NCBI GenBank assembly: GCA_030544215.1
Contig: JARZZO010000011.1
Coordinates: 51,085,587 to 51,149,586 of the forward strand
From: Zantedeschia hybrid cultivar
Lineage: Eukaryota > Streptophyta > Magnoliopsida > Alismatales > Araceae
Direction: 5' to 3'
Length of the DNA: 64,000 nucleotides
Part shown: piece by piece, positions 36,843-49,099 of the stretch
Numbering within the stretch: the first letter of the stretch is position 1
Layout of the letters: each line of letters opens with the position of its first letter
Program-made: the position numbers and the translations under genes
Notes under the pieces: model-generated
Told to the model about the DNA's origin: nothing
Database searches by the model: none
What the model saw: only the letters and a program-made list of their open reading frames with translations

Positions 36843-38010
36843 TGTGAGTGCTCAATTTGAGTGCGTGATTATCATGAAAATTGTGTTGTTTAATGACAAT
36901 AAAAATAATTAGAAACTAACATGTGATCGCCAGAAACTGTTGACTAAAAAGTTTAAAAAGAAAGATTTGATCTTTTACCTGTTTGAAACAGGGGAGATAT
37001 GGATGTTCTTGATTCCCTCTATTCATCCGACCGAAGAAAAAGAGTCATTCTTCTTGATGATCTTCTCTTTGATCCTTTGATGCTCCTTTGTACTTTGCAA
37101 GAAAATGAAGAAAAGAAGGAGAAAAGCTAATTAGAACTAAATAATGATAGCATCTATTCTAACAAAATTATTAATCATGCAATCAGAACAAGAAACTCAC
37201 ATGTTTGATGTTTGTTTAAACCCCTATAACATGTGTGGGATTGGAAATATGAGTATATGAGTAATTGTGTGAAGAATATGAAGTGATATGAATATGATGA
37301 TGAAAAAAACTAAGATGAATAAGAAACTAATGAAAGAAAAGATTTAGATGGCCCCTTGAAGCCTTGGGTCTTGTTTGATCTTGAAGGATGAAGAGGATAA
37401 AGAGTTGACCATGTTTTTCTCCTTCAAGAGCTCCTGGAAGCCGTCACATAGCACTCCGATCATTCAATGCTTAAGCCTCTTCAACTTCTTGAACCTCCTT
37501 CCAACCTTTTTTGAACCCTTTTTTCTATGACCAAGGGATTGGGTTTATATAGAACTAGTGTTAGACACCTCTCACTTGCTTCCGCGGCCGCTTATGGATC
37601 AACTTGAAAGAGTTTGAAGCCAATCCAACTTAGAGAACAAGATAATCTTGACCAAATCATCATTATCTGTAATTAACTAAATCGCGTCGTCCGAAGAAGT
37701 CATCTTTTAGTTAAATTAAAGCTAATGATAATCTGTAGGAGGAAGCCGAAAGAAGTAGGAAACCTAAATAGTGTCAAGCTAAATTGACGTGTTTAAGTTA
37801 ATTAGAAAATTAACTAAAAAACAAATTAAAAGTCAAAATGGATTCGGAGACCTAAAAGGCGTGCAAAATTGGCGATGTCTTTTATCAAAATTTCATATTT
37901 CGATTAAAAATATGAGTTAAAATCAATTTGATTAAACATCAGACCATTTTGAAGTATTAATATATGATATGAAATTTACTTAATATGATGTCAAAATTAG
38001 CGTGTCTACA
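36843..38010 (-). repeat. 5' LTR of copy B
   Basis: About 1168 bases; on the - strand it runs from TGTAGACACG (38010) to GAGCACTCACA (36843). A TATA box (TATATAAA) is at 37551-37544. Three decayed N10 cassettes lie upstream of it. Flanking bases ATACA (38011-38015) have no visible partner because the other end is lost. Confidence 0.88.
37684..37878 (-). repeat. Three decayed N10 cassettes in U3 of copy B
   Basis: Cores at 37684-37703, 37771-37790 and 37859-37878. Arms have single mutations (GTCAT, GTGTC, GACGT, GCGTG, GATGT) but the ten-base spacing is kept, with the same ~88-base period as copy A. Confidence 0.75.
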
Positions 38011-38130
38011 ATACAGTCCGTCGAAAATTAGTAGGAGTTAAAACTTGATCAAAAGTCCATATCATGTTTTAAAATTCAACAATTGAACATCTGCTAAATA
38101 GATTTTATTCATCTCCTGTAGAGAATTATT

Positions 38131-41100
38131 TTGTCAAATAACCCACTCCGAGACATACATGATGCCAAACCTTCGACTAGTCTGAACTACTCGATTTGGC
38201 TTAGAAACCTGAAGAGTGTCTTCAGATCTGAGCACAAAGCCTACGTCCTTGGAACTGATCCTCCTACTGAACCAGTATTGGATACCCTTGAGGCAGAGAT
38301 GATAACTAACTATAAAAGATCGAAGGACAAAGGCAAATAAGTAGTAAAAGATGATTGCTTCTACTGTAAGCAGCATGGTCACTGGAAGAAGAACTGCAAT
38401 GAGTTCCTTAGTGATAAAGCTCATGGAAAGGTGAAGCTATCAAAAGCTTCAGATATCTATATGATAGATATCAACTTGTTAGTTAGAGATTTTACATCTT
38501 GGGTATTAGATACCGGATGTGCTTATCATATCTGTTATGATAGGCAAATGCTGACAAGTAAGCACAAGCTGAGAAAAGGCGAGATGGAACTGAGGCTAGA
38601 AAACGGCGCAAAAGTTGCGGCAGTTGCTGTCGGGACAACAAACCTCAGGCTTCCATCGAGAGGTGCCTTATCATTAGAAGATTGTTATTATGTTCCTAGC
38701 ATAATAAAGAACATCATATCAATATCATATTTGGACAAGATAGGATATAGGTTGTCTATTGAGAGTAGAAGTTGTTCGATTTATTATGGTAATAAGTCAA
38801 TAGCTTCGGCATCTTTAGTCAACGGTCTATATCTTTTAGATGTTTCTTATTACAATATGCATATTGATAATGTCCTTAAGAAGAGCAAGAATTGTGTAAA
38901 CTAAGCCTACATGTGGCATTGTAGACTTGGGCATATTAGTGAAAGTAGGTTGCAAAAGTTGTACAAACATAGATATTTGAATGCATCCGATTATGAATCG
39001 TTTGTGACATATGAGTCATGCATTATGGAAAAGATGGCAAAATCTCCATTTACTGGACATAGAGAACGTGCCAAGGACATTCTGGGATTAATATATTCAG
39101 ATGTTTGTGACATATGACTTCTTATACTTAATCACGTTCACGGACGACTTCTCAAGATTCGGCTATGTGTACTTAATGAAGTACAAGTCGGAAGCATTTG
39201 AGAAGTTCAAGGAGTTCAAGAATGAGGTAGAGAAGCAATTATGAAAGAATATTAAAGCTCTTCAATCAGATCGGGGAGGACAATACTTGGGTACTAATTT
39301 CACACAATTCTTAAAGGATAATGGTATCATTTCTCAGCTGACTCCTCCATATACACTACAGATGAATGGTGTATCAGAAAGGAGGAATCGCACCTTGTTG
39401 GACATGGTGCGATTTATGATGAGCTTTTCGAAATTACCAGGGTCCTTCTGGGGGTATGCTCTAGAGTCAGCAGTATACCTACTGAACAGAGTACCTAGCA
39501 AGTATGTGGCCTCTACTTCATATGAGATATGGAAAGACAGGAAACTAGAATTTAAACGTGTTAAAGTCTGAGGTTGTTCTGCTCATGTAAAGAGACATGA
39601 TCCAGACAAGATGGAATCACGAACTGATAAACGCAAGTTTGTGGGATATCCAAAGGAAACTTTTGGATACTAAATTTACCATCCTGGTGAACAAAAGGTG
39701 TTTGTCGCCAGGAAAGTTGTCTTCTTGGAAGAGGAATACCTTCTCCAAGAGGATAGTGAGAGTAAAATAGTATTGGAAGAGTTTCCAGAACCCCAAACAA
39801 CTGCAATATCATCGGATGAGATATCAGTTCTTGAATATGTTCAGATATACATAGATGAGCCTCGTAGATCTGGTAGAGTACCTAGACTACCCGAACGATA
39901 TGTGGGACGTATCGCTGAAGGAGAGTCTAAGGTAGAATATAATGAGGATGATGATCCTAAATCCTACCAGGAGGCTACAGAAGTCCCAGAAGCCGAGAAA
40001 TGGCGAGAAGTCATGAACTCAGAAATCTAGTCCATGTACACCAACCAAGTTTGGAACTTGGAGGACTTGCTCGAGGGTATTGTACCCATCGGGTGCAAGT
40101 GGATCTTTAAAAGAAAGATCGGTGCTGATGGACAGATCAACACTTATAAGGCAAGATTGGTGGCGAAGGAATATCGTCAAAGGCAAGGAATTGACTACGA
40201 CGAGATTTTCTCACTAGTTGCCATGATAAAGTCGATCAGAGTTCTACTCGTCATAGCGGCACACTACGATTACGAGATCTGGCAGATGGATGTAGAGACT
40301 GCCTTCCTCAACGGTAACCTTGAGGAAGAGGTATATATGATACAACCAGAAGGTTTCCCATCCAAAGAATCTCCAGATAAAGTGTGCAAGCTTCAAAGGT
40401 CAATTTATGGACTGAAGCAAGCTTCCCGGAGTTAGAACATAAGATTTGATAAGGCTGTTAAGTCTTATGACTTCATTAAGAATGAAGATGAGCCTTGTAT
40501 GTACAAGAAGACCAGTGAGAGTGCAGTCACTTTCTTAGTTCTTTACGTAGACGACATACTACTCATTGAGAATGATGTAGCTATGATGTCATCGGTAAAG
40601 ATCTGGCTGTCGAAAAACTTCTCCATAAAAGATTTGGGAGAAGCTCCTACGTATTGAGGATCTATAGAGATAGATCAAAGAGGATGCTTGGAATGACCCA
40701 ATCCTTGTACATAGATACCATTGTCAAAAGGTTTGGCATGGAAAATTCCAAAAGATGTCTCATACTGATGAGACATGAAATTAATCTCTTAAAGAAGCAC
40801 TTTACTAAGACTCCTAATGAGAGGGCATTTATGGATAGAGTATCCTATGCCTCTGCCATAGGATCTATCATGTATGCCATGCTATGTACACGGCCTGAAG
40901 TTGCATATGCTCTAAGTGTTACGAGCAGATTTCATGCTGATCTAGGCGAAGAGCACTGGAAGGTAGTGAAATGTATTCTTAAGTACTTAAGAAGAAGTAA
41001 GGATATATTTTTGACCTATGGAGGAAATGACTTGAAACTATAAGGTTTTACTGAGTCAAGTTTCCAGTCAGATCTAGATGATAGCAAGTCTACATCTAGT

Positions 41101-41530
41101 TTGTGTTTACTTTGAACGGAGGCGCAATGTGCTGGAAGAGTTTCAAGCAAGCAACCACTGCAGATTTGACGACTGAAGCTGAGTACATCGCTGCAGCTGA
41201 AGCCGCCAAGGTAGAAGTGTGGTTGAAGAAATTCATCCCCGATCTCGGCGTAGTTCCCAGCATCTTTGAACCTGTTTCGCTGTTGTGCGACAACAATGGA
41301 GCCATTGCGCAAGCGAAGGAGCTGCGGTCTCATTAGAAATCAAAGCATATTCTGAGGCGCTTTCATCTAATCAGAGAGATCATATCCAGAGGAGATGTAG
41401 TGGTGGAAAGAGTTCCATCTGTCGACAATGTAGTAGATCCACTGACAAAGCCATTGGCTCAAAATGTGTTTGAGCGTCATCTAGAGTTTATAGGTTTTTG
41501 TGCATAAAGGTGATTGACTTTAGTCCAAGT
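38131..41530 (+). pseudogene. Ty1/copia gag-pol relic (copia D)
   Basis: Order is gag start (MSNNPLRDIHD), a zinc knuckle CFYCKQHGHWKKNC at about 38358, protease (LDTGCAYHI near 38505), GAG-pre-integrase (WHCRLGHIS near 38912), integrase core (SDRGGQY near 39270, NGVSERRNRTLLDM), RT (ARLVAKEYRQ near 40153, YVDDILL near 40546) and RNase H (EAEYIAAAEAAK near 41180). Integrase before RT identifies Ty1/copia. Most of gag between the start and the zinc knuckle is missing, and at least ten stops or frameshifts interrupt the frame. The 5' LTR is not in the window; copy B abuts it. Confidence 0.92.
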
Positions 41531-41537
41531 GGGAGAT

Positions 41538-43083
41538 TGTTAGTCTTAAGTGGCCTACAAGTTAATATGACTTTGTAATCTCGTTCATTTTATTAATAAA
41601 ATGGCATTATATTCATTATATGTAATTCGTATTGTTATCGTCTCATAATGAAGTCCGTGAATATGTGTGATAGTAATCAGATTATGATGAGATCATACTA
41701 GTGAGATTGATCACTTAAACACGCATATTCTTAATAGTTCATAGTCGAAGGATATCCGAGAAGGACATCAGATATCCGGTTAAACTAGTACAAATTACTC
41801 ATGCTCATAAGATGAGGGTGATTGATCTCATAGTCACTTGTGTGGAGATACTAGGGTGAATCTGTAGGTGTTCATTAGAGAATGAGTTCACCGAACTGAT
41901 CTGATTAAATCGCTGGATGGTATTGTACCTCACTGTCAACCAGCTTGATTCTATTGTCACAGTTGCGTGGATGGTCCTCGGACCTGAGACACAAAGGACA
42001 CCTTATCGGTGGACTTCTGTGCTTTGACCTTGGTTTATGAATATCTAACCATGGGATTCTAAACAGCCAAGGATCGGGTAGAACGGAATACTATCGAAGG
42101 AAATTGAGTGTCAATAAGGAATCATTCGCTCTTAGTACTTAGAGAGAGAATGCTCTAAGAAGGATGCACGGAAGTCCCTGGCCAGGGCGGACGATAATAT
42201 CGAGAAAAGTGTTTTCCGATATTATACGCAGCATTCGATCCAAGTGAGTCGACTAGTTAGGGTTTGACAATACACCATAACCTGAGTTGACTCGAGAGCG
42301 TTGTACGAATGAAAGATTATATCCACGCGGTAACTGTCAGCGGAAATGTTTCAAGGGTGGGGTTACTTAATCCGATACCTTCCGGATTCACGCGGTGTTG
42401 CTGGGCACTTAACGTGATTGGAGGCTCGATCGAATTTGATGTACGACATTGATTCGATCATTAATTAATTAATATGAGTTATTAATTGATTAATCAGGCC
42501 AGTGAGGAGTCACTGGGCTTATTGGGCCATTAACCAGACTGGTTATTGGGCTTAGAGGGTCACACGCAAATGATTCTCAAGGCGATGGATAATAAAGTGG
42601 GTTTTATATAAACCGAAGGTTTTTACGAAAAATCGTGCGGTTAATATAAAATGTAGCGAACGGGCTGAGTAGGCCAGGCTGCTGCGAAACCCTAACTGCC
42701 CCCTCCTCTCTTCCTCTCTCTCTCTGGCACCCTAGATGTGCCCGGATCCCCAAGTCAACTCTATCGTTTCTTCGACTCCTGTTCGACGGGAAATTGTCCG
42801 CACGTTGTGGCGAACAGCGGAGGCTTCATGGGCTACGAAGAACGAGGAACCGTGAGGATATCCACCGCGAGGAGGATCGTATGGACTCCGCTAGAAGCCG
42901 GGCGCTTGCGCGGCTTGTAGTGTCACACCGACGGAACCGATCGGTTGCGGATTCGAATCCGCGCACGGTAAGAACTGATTATCTGATAAGCTGGTTTTTT
43001 TTGTTTTCGAAACGGGAATCGGATCGCAAATATTTTATTCCGCTGCGTTTTGCGATCCGGAGAAATGCCGAGAGAATTCAACA
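41538..43083 (+). repeat. 3' LTR of copia D
   Basis: Follows the polypurine tract AAGTGGGAGA directly and runs from TGTTAGTC to TTCAACA (about 1546 bases). A TATA-like TTTATATAAA is near 42603. The sequence immediately after, GTCCAGCCCATG, is inside another copia pol. Small open frames in its 3' half (42738-43123) are not considered genes. Confidence 0.82.
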
Positions 43084-44045
43084 GTCCAGCCCATGTGATG
43101 AGACACGATCCAAGAAAGTTTGAATCAAAGAAAAAGAAGTATAGATTTGTCAAATATCCAAAATAGTGTTTGGATGTTATCAGTCGAGCAATAAAAGAAT
43201 GTTTATTGCTAAGATAACTATCTTGTATGAAGAGGAATTTATCTTTAAATAAAACAGTGGGAGCTGGATAGAACTGGAAGAAGGTCTAGATGTACAAGTT
43301 GACACTGGATCATAGGATGATCTCTTTTTTGTGGAACCTATTATGACACTCATTACAAAGTGATGAAGGCCTCTTAAAATTATTGATGTAGCCTGATAGA
43401 TATGTGTGACATATCAAGGGTGGCTAAAAGAGAGGAACTCTAAGATAAGAATGATGATCTAGAGACCTATGAAGAGGCTCTTGGTAACCTTGACTTTGGG
43501 AATGGAAAGAGGTCCGAAATTTTGACAATTAGTCTATGCATGCCAACCAAGTTTGGAACTTGGTAGACTTGTCTGAGGGTATAATATCCTTTGATTGTAA
43601 GTGAATCTTCAAATGGAGGATCAATGTCGATAAACTGTTCGATACTTATGTGGTAAAATTAATGGCCAAGAGCTATCGTCAAATTCAATGTGTTGATTAT
43701 GATGAAATCTTTTTGATAGTTGCTATAATTAAGTAAACTAGAATTCTTCTTGACATAATTGCATGTCTTGACGATGACAAATAATAGATGGATGTTAAAA
43801 CATGCCTTCTCAATATGATTGAGGAAGTTGTGTATTTGATATGACTTGAATGTTTTACATCTAGAATGTGTCCTGAAAGGAAATTGCTAGCTTTGCATAT
43901 TAGTTTTTGGGTCATTGTAAGTTTTTCCAAAGATGGAATAAGAGATTTGACATGGTGATCAAATTTTATGAGTTCATTAAGAATGAAAATAAATTGTGTG
44001 TGCACAAGAAGGCTAGTCGGAGTACGGTTAGTTTATACATTTTCA
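43084..44045 (+). pseudogene. Second copia pol fragment (copia E)
   Basis: Matches copia D from the integrase C-terminus (AHVMRHDP, equivalent to 39585) to RT (ANQVWNLVD equivalent to 40040, and beyond), but is far more decayed. It begins exactly at the end of the copia D LTR, so D is inserted in E. The 5' half of E is not visible. Confidence 0.8.
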
Positions 44046-44571
44046 GATAGAATTTTACGGATTACTAGATAAATGATTCGAAAGTCGGATTACCAGTTTT
44101 CTTTTTTCAAAATTTTAAGGTCGGATTATACATTTCCTATGTGTCCACATAGCTTAATCTTTGATTGGGCGAACTAAGAAATTCTAAAAAAAATAAAAAG
44201 TTGTCATTAGGTTCTGCCCATTCAAGTACCTTTTACTGTTTAATATATTTAGTTTTTGATTTTTTAATATTTTTTGAGTCATCCAATCGGGGATTAGGCT
44301 GTATGAATACATAAGATATGTGGGGCCGCCTTAATTTTTTTTTAAAAAATATTATTTTAAGTTTACTCTAATGCTCCGCATTATAGTAGAAGGAGGCATT
44401 ACAAAAAAATATTACTCTATATTTTTATGAATGCAGATTTCTTATTATATTGAAATAGGTAAGTTCTGGTTTACACTTTTCTTAACCACTGGATCGTATA
44501 AATGTATGACAGACGATTAAAATGATGACGGGTGGGCCGTATGTTGCGGCATCTCTATCTCCCTAAATTCA
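44046..44571. other. Unassigned sequence
   Basis: AT-rich, without recognisable coding or repeat structure. Confidence 0.4.
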
Positions 44572-44835
44572 CTGGGCTAGTTTGTTCTGCGGATATAGTA
44601 TTTCGGACTTTTTATTTATGGATCTTTTATTATTAGAATAAGTAGAATTCACTTTGAGTGGATAAGTAGTTCAGTAGAATAAATAATTCTAATATTTTAA
44701 ATAGAATGATTTATTCTACTTATGTGAAGAATAATGTGTCCGTACTCAAAATAATGAAGAATAATACATTCGAGTTCTCAAACCGAGTTAAGTAGAATAA
44801 TGAGCGTCGCTTATTTTTGAAACAAACTGACCCAG
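44572..44835. mobile_element. MITE 1, ~264 bp
   Basis: Terminal inverted repeats CTGGGCTAGTTTGTT at the left and the complement of CTGGGTCAGTTTGTT at the right. The internal sequence is AT-rich, non-coding, with repeated AGTAGAATAA motifs. A target duplication is not clear, so the superfamily is open. Confidence 0.6.
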
Positions 44836-45710
44836 ATGAATAGGTGGCATGAGCGGATGAGAGAAACTTAAAAAAAAGTTATTAAAATCTATAGTGACCG
44901 TTTGATTACCGTTGTAACGTCGATGGGACTGCCAATACGTCCAGTGTGTTTTCCTGGCGTGAGCGATGCCTTCGGTGCAGAAAACCCCAGGAATTCCAGT
45001 GGGGCCCAACTCTTTTTTCTTTTTTAATTTTTTAGCCACTAGAGGGAAAACGGTAGCAGAAGTTTTCCTGTCCCCTTGTTTTAGTTTTCATTTAGGGTCC
45101 ATATAGTTTGGTTATATTTAAAACATATTCAGATGGAATTTTTTTTGTAAAGAAACATATTTATAAGAAAAATATAAACAAAATTCATTCTTTGATAGTT
45201 ATAAAAGCATTTTCTATTCCTTTGAAAAAGGATATTTAGTCTTATCTCAAGAATGCCAAAATCAGGAAAAGAAGAAGTCATTGAAATAAGTTTTATGTTG
45301 ACTAGAATTTTACTGATTACCAAATAAATGATCATAATATATTTTTTCAGAGAAAAACTTTTCGTGTGGCCTATCTTGCATGAAACAAAAGAACCCACAG
45401 TTTGTGAGCTGATATATTCAAACAAAGATTGAGAAACTCCCTTGAGGAGAGTGATGCACACAAGGATGGTGTGGAAAATTAAAAGTGAAACAAGTTGAAA
45501 GTGCTCATTAGTTGAATACCTGCTTTGATCAATCAAAAGAAATTAAGCTGACAATTTTCCTTCACAGATATATACAAGCCATTCAATCCGCTGCTTCATA
45601 AGCGAAATTTTTATATCCACACATGATTCTCAATATTAATCTTCATCTACTCCTGTATTTTAATTAATTGTGTCCTCTGTGTATATGTTGTGCTATCTTA
45701 ATAAATAAAT

Positions 45711-45880
45711 TGAGAGGAGATCCTCTCATTATACGTTTGGATCGGAGTCTAACAGTACTGAGAAGAGAAGAGGTGGCTAAATATTGTAAAAAATCGTTCC
45801 ATATGATCTCAAAATTTAGTAAATACTTGAGCCCTCCCTATTAGACTACTCCGATCCACATGTAAAGGATCTCTTATCTA
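45711..45880. mobile_element. MITE 2, ~170 bp
   Basis: Ends pair over ~30 bases (GAGAGGAGATCCTCTC and CGTTTGGATCGGAG on the left, complement on the right). Flanked by AATAAATTGAG/AATAAATTAGG, a likely target duplication of 8-10 bases, so hAT- or MULE-derived. Same family as MITE 3 at 47519. Confidence 0.75.
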
Positions 45881-46029
45881 ATAAATTAGGTAAAACATGA
45901 AAGACGTAACCTTTAAACCAATCAATATTTAACCGCCGTTGTACAGGCATGCAGGAACCGTAGAATTAATCACTGCTGAACGGTAATTAAAACAGTACTG
46001 TGTACATCTTGCTGAGCTCTCCTTTATTT

Positions 46030-46035
<6 letters not shown>

Positions 46036-46094
<59 letters not shown>
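46036..46094. repeat. (AT)n microsatellite
   Basis: Nearly perfect AT dinucleotides over about 58 bases; a shorter one is at 46222-46241. Confidence 0.97.
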
Positions 46095-46096
<2 letters not shown>

Positions 46097-46290
46097 TGCA
46101 GCAAGAGAACATGTCCAAGACCATTACATGCATGCATATATACGCACATTTAATTAATAATTAGGACATAAAACAAGGAAACCGCAAGGCGACTTCAAAT
46201 CAAGATTGGGGTGGTGAAGACGATATATATATATATATATAAGCTTTAATTAATAATTGGTGTCCATTATTGTTTGAGATGATCGATCAA

Positions 46291-47896
46291 TCAAGATTGG
46301 GGTACTGGTGAGGACGACGTAGATGATGCTGTACTGTGGCTGCTGGACGCGAAGCCACAGGGATCGGGGCAGTAGTCCAGGTCGTCGGCGCAGTAGCAAG
46401 AAGGATAGTCCCGGGGATCGCAGCGGCAGGTATTGCATCCGGGGGTGCAGCCGCGTTCAAATCTGGTGCGGTCATCGCACCTGCACCGAACCCATGGTGC
46501 CGCACAGTCGCAGTTGTTGCAGCACTCCAGATCGCTCGACGACGCTCGCTTCCATGAGCCTGCCTTATGCAAAAGGCAATTATATATACACGTATGACTG
46601 TAAGTGTGTATAATATACATTAATTAGCTTCTATGGAGATTATGGGACTTTTAAAATCTTAAAATCATGTGACTAGGAGTATATCATAATAAGATTGAGA
46701 AGATCGCATGCATCTCTACTTTATGTTTAATTTGCCAAGATCTGACTGAAAGTGTAACTGTGGAAGGTGATGCCCAACTGTTGATCTATGCTGCTCTCCA
46801 TATCAGAAGTCCACCTTGGAAGGTGAAGACTATCATTGAGAACTGCCAAAACATTCTCTCTACGGATTCAATTTACTTGTAATTTACTCATAGAGATTGT
46901 AACAAAGTTGCTCATACCTGTGCAGAATAGACACATTGTCACCCTACTTCAATCTTATATTCTCATAATCTAATGTGCAAATTTTTTTTTTGCCACCCGC
47001 AGCAATGGGTCTCTCATCCTTATTTAATAATTGATTAAAATATTAGAGAAATAATAATTAACAGGCACAATTAATCAGCCTTTTCCATTCATGTTCTTAA
47101 GCATTAATTGCCACCTGAAACATCAAACTGGAAGGTGTCCAACGGGCAACAACTCAAAGGTTGCACGACATCATCGGGTGACAAAGCTAGCGTCAAGATG
47201 ATAAGCTCATGATCTTAGGCAGCGTTTGAAAGGGATTATACATTGGAGAGATTATTTAATAATGCATAATTTCTAAAAAGCCACCCAAAAGCTAACCAAT
47301 CTTGCTTTTGGAAAAGTAAAATGTATTTGTCTCTTTTTCTCTTTATTTCTCTTTTCTTTTTCCATAATTTATTTTGCACAAAACCCAAAGAAGGGGAGAG
47401 GATGCTGGTTCATTTGAGAAGGCTTCTTAATTTGCTGTCAGGTATTATGGGCTGTCACAGTGGTATGAGCAATACCAAACAAAGTCTTAATAGTACAAAT
47501 TAAAGGTTATAAATTAAGTGAGGAGATCCTCCCAGTAAAAGTTTGGACAAGAGATTAACAGGATTGAGAAGGAGAGGATTCAAGTATTTACTAAATTTGG
47601 AGATATGCGAAGGATTTTTTTACAATCTTTGACCTCCTCCCTCTCTCAGTACTGCTAGACTCCTCTATTCAAACTTGTACTGAGAGGATCTCTTCTCATA
47701 AATTAAGTGATGTTGTTGCAATGTTGCTAGGGTATGTTCTTCGTTAACGGTACAATACCTCCAAACCTTTTGAACCAAAAACGAAAGTATTACCTCCAAT
47801 GGATAGGCCAACGAAGGGGTCCCGCGCTGCGGTAGGTGAGGCAAGCAATGAAGCAACTACCATCACACACAATATCAAAGCCTTCGTAGCCTCCAT
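46291..47896 (-). CDS. Bowman-Birk-type serine protease inhibitor, two exons
   Basis: Exon 1 is 47896-47759 (46 codons, ending GAG before GTATTG) and exon 2 is 46563-46291 (90 codons plus stop, acceptor TTTTGCATAAG); both are phase 0, giving about 136 residues. Residues 1-24 form a secretion signal (KALILCVMVVASLLAS). Exon 2 encodes 14 cysteines beginning ECCNNCDC, the spacing of a two-headed inhibitor with seven disulfides. The family blocks trypsin- and chymotrypsin-like proteases in defence or seed storage. The two reactive loops, CAAPWVRC and CDPRDYPSC, lack the usual C-T-x-S-x-P-P layout, so inhibitory activity is doubtful. The ~1.2 kb intron contains MITE 3 and a retroelement relic. The tail is Ser-rich. 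Splice choice is inferred; no transcript is available. Confidence 0.72.
46745..46935 (+). pseudogene. RNase H-like (RVT_3) retroelement relic
   Basis: A + strand frame with VEGDAQLLI, SPPWKVKTIIENCQNIL and, after one TAA, FTHRDCNKVAHTCAE resembles the C-terminal half of the RNase H found in plant LINEs (SDA...PPW...REANxVAH). It lies inside the inhibitor intron, antisense to it, and has at least two stops. Confidence 0.55.
47519..47697. mobile_element. MITE 3, ~178 bp, in the inhibitor intron
   Basis: Ends pair (AGGAGATCCTCCCAGTAAAAG left, complement of AGAAGAGATCCTCTCAGTAC right). ATAAATTAAG occurs at 47509-47518 and again at 47698-47707, a 10-base target duplication. Related to MITE 2 by the same termini. 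Confidence 0.82.
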
Positions 47897-47970
47897 CTCT
47901 CTCTCTCTCTCTCTTTCACATACACGCACACAAATTACCTGTTGTCTCCTTGCTCCTATCCTCCTTGCCA

Positions 47971-47978
47971 CTTATATA
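47971..47978 (-). promoter_or_regulatory. TATA box of the inhibitor gene
   Basis: TATATAAG on the - strand, about 80 bases upstream of the ATG at 47896; a GA microsatellite (47898-47914) lies in the leader. Confidence 0.6.
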
Positions 47979-48469
47979 CAAGTGAAATTTAGTGGGAGCT
48001 GTTCTTGTAGGGTGGAAGTTGCAGACATATGCACATTGAAAGCACTGAAAAAAGGATGCAGATTCGTGCAAAATGTGTAGGACACATGTTTCGTTTCTTA
48101 CATGATGACACCAAGGTCCTTACCTTTCGGGTAGTGTCTCTCTCTTCTGAATTAGATGATGCAAATGCTACAAAGAAACCCTTGCCAATTATATAGTAAA
48201 GAGAGATCAATATAATCGTGAACCCCTAAATGAGGAAAAATAAAGTGTTAAACGTTGGATTCGTTTCTTTGTATTTTTTCATGATTGATAAAATGCATTC
48301 GTCTGTGAGAAATTAAGACCACGATTCTGTTGCATATACCTTTTTTAAGATTCTAATTGCAAAAATATATGTTAGAAATTTAATTAGTTAAACAACTATT
48401 TTCTTTTAGGGATTTAGGAATATTTGTAGCATAAGTCATTCCTAAACGAAGGAGGAAGACGATCCCCAC

Positions 48470-48790
48470 ACGCGCACGAATACCGTACAAATGCCGGACG
48501 AGAAGATGGTGTAATATGAACACCCTCTCTACTGATTTCCTCTCTCTATCTCAATTGATGCGTATAACTTCATAGAGAGTCATAGACTTCTTATATAGAG
48601 AGGAGGAACCAGTTTCACTTAAGCTAAAATGAATTCCACCTATTATAAGATCTTAACGGGCTCCTAATGGGTTAAGCCCAATAACCGTACTCCATTAATT
48701 GAATACTGTATGATGCGTTTGTGTGGCCCCATTAACACAAGTGGATCACAATATTAAATTAAAATCCAACATCTTCTACTAAAAGTGAGC
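48470..48790 (-). repeat. Possible decayed copia LTR fragment
   Basis: On the - strand it reads GGTTATTGGGCTTAACCC, then CTCTATATAAGAAG, an arrangement like the 'TTATTGGGCTTA ... TTTATATAAA' part of the copia D LTR. Alignment by eye is weak. The rest of 47980-49100 shows no gene. Confidence 0.35.
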
Positions 48791-49099
48791 ATACTCTTCA
48801 CGTGGCCGAGCAGGGTAGGCTGCTCAGGTAACGCGCATTGTCGCCTTACCAACCGGGCATTGGTACATGGCCAAGCACCGTTAGCCAGCTAGGTTGTGTA
48901 GTCTCCCCATTACTCCACTACAAATGCTACAGAGATACTCCAAACGAGGTTAGGTATATATAGCCGTACATAGGTCGATCCTGCCACTTCCTCCCCACTC
49001 TTCTTACTTGCCTTTCCTTAGTAGTCTTATCCTCAGTTTGATACTCGGCTTGAATTGATCATTGGAGGGTTATACCCATGTAGCAACACTTGGGACTAA

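Larger units (their letters stand above)
22136..38010 (-). mobile_element. Tat-lineage retrotransposon, copy B (3' truncated)
   Basis: Read on the - strand: 5' LTR 38010-36843, primer site, gag-protease from 35865, pol to 27506, then the two extra genes (which appear on the + strand because they are antisense to the element). It stops within the second antisense gene near 22140, and no 3' LTR follows. It is older and more decayed than A. Confidence 0.92.

Noticed and set aside
42935..42970. tRNA gene
   Set aside because: GCGGATTCGAATCCGC looks like a T-arm, but no acceptor stem, D-arm or anticodon arm fits upstream; it lies in the copia D LTR.
42738..43123. Small protein genes near 42.7-43.1 kb
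   Set aside because: They lie in the R/U5 part of the copia D LTR and show no protein-like pattern.
44788..45536. Coding frames on the - strand
   Set aside because: They are AT-rich, without domain similarity, and partly overlap a MITE.
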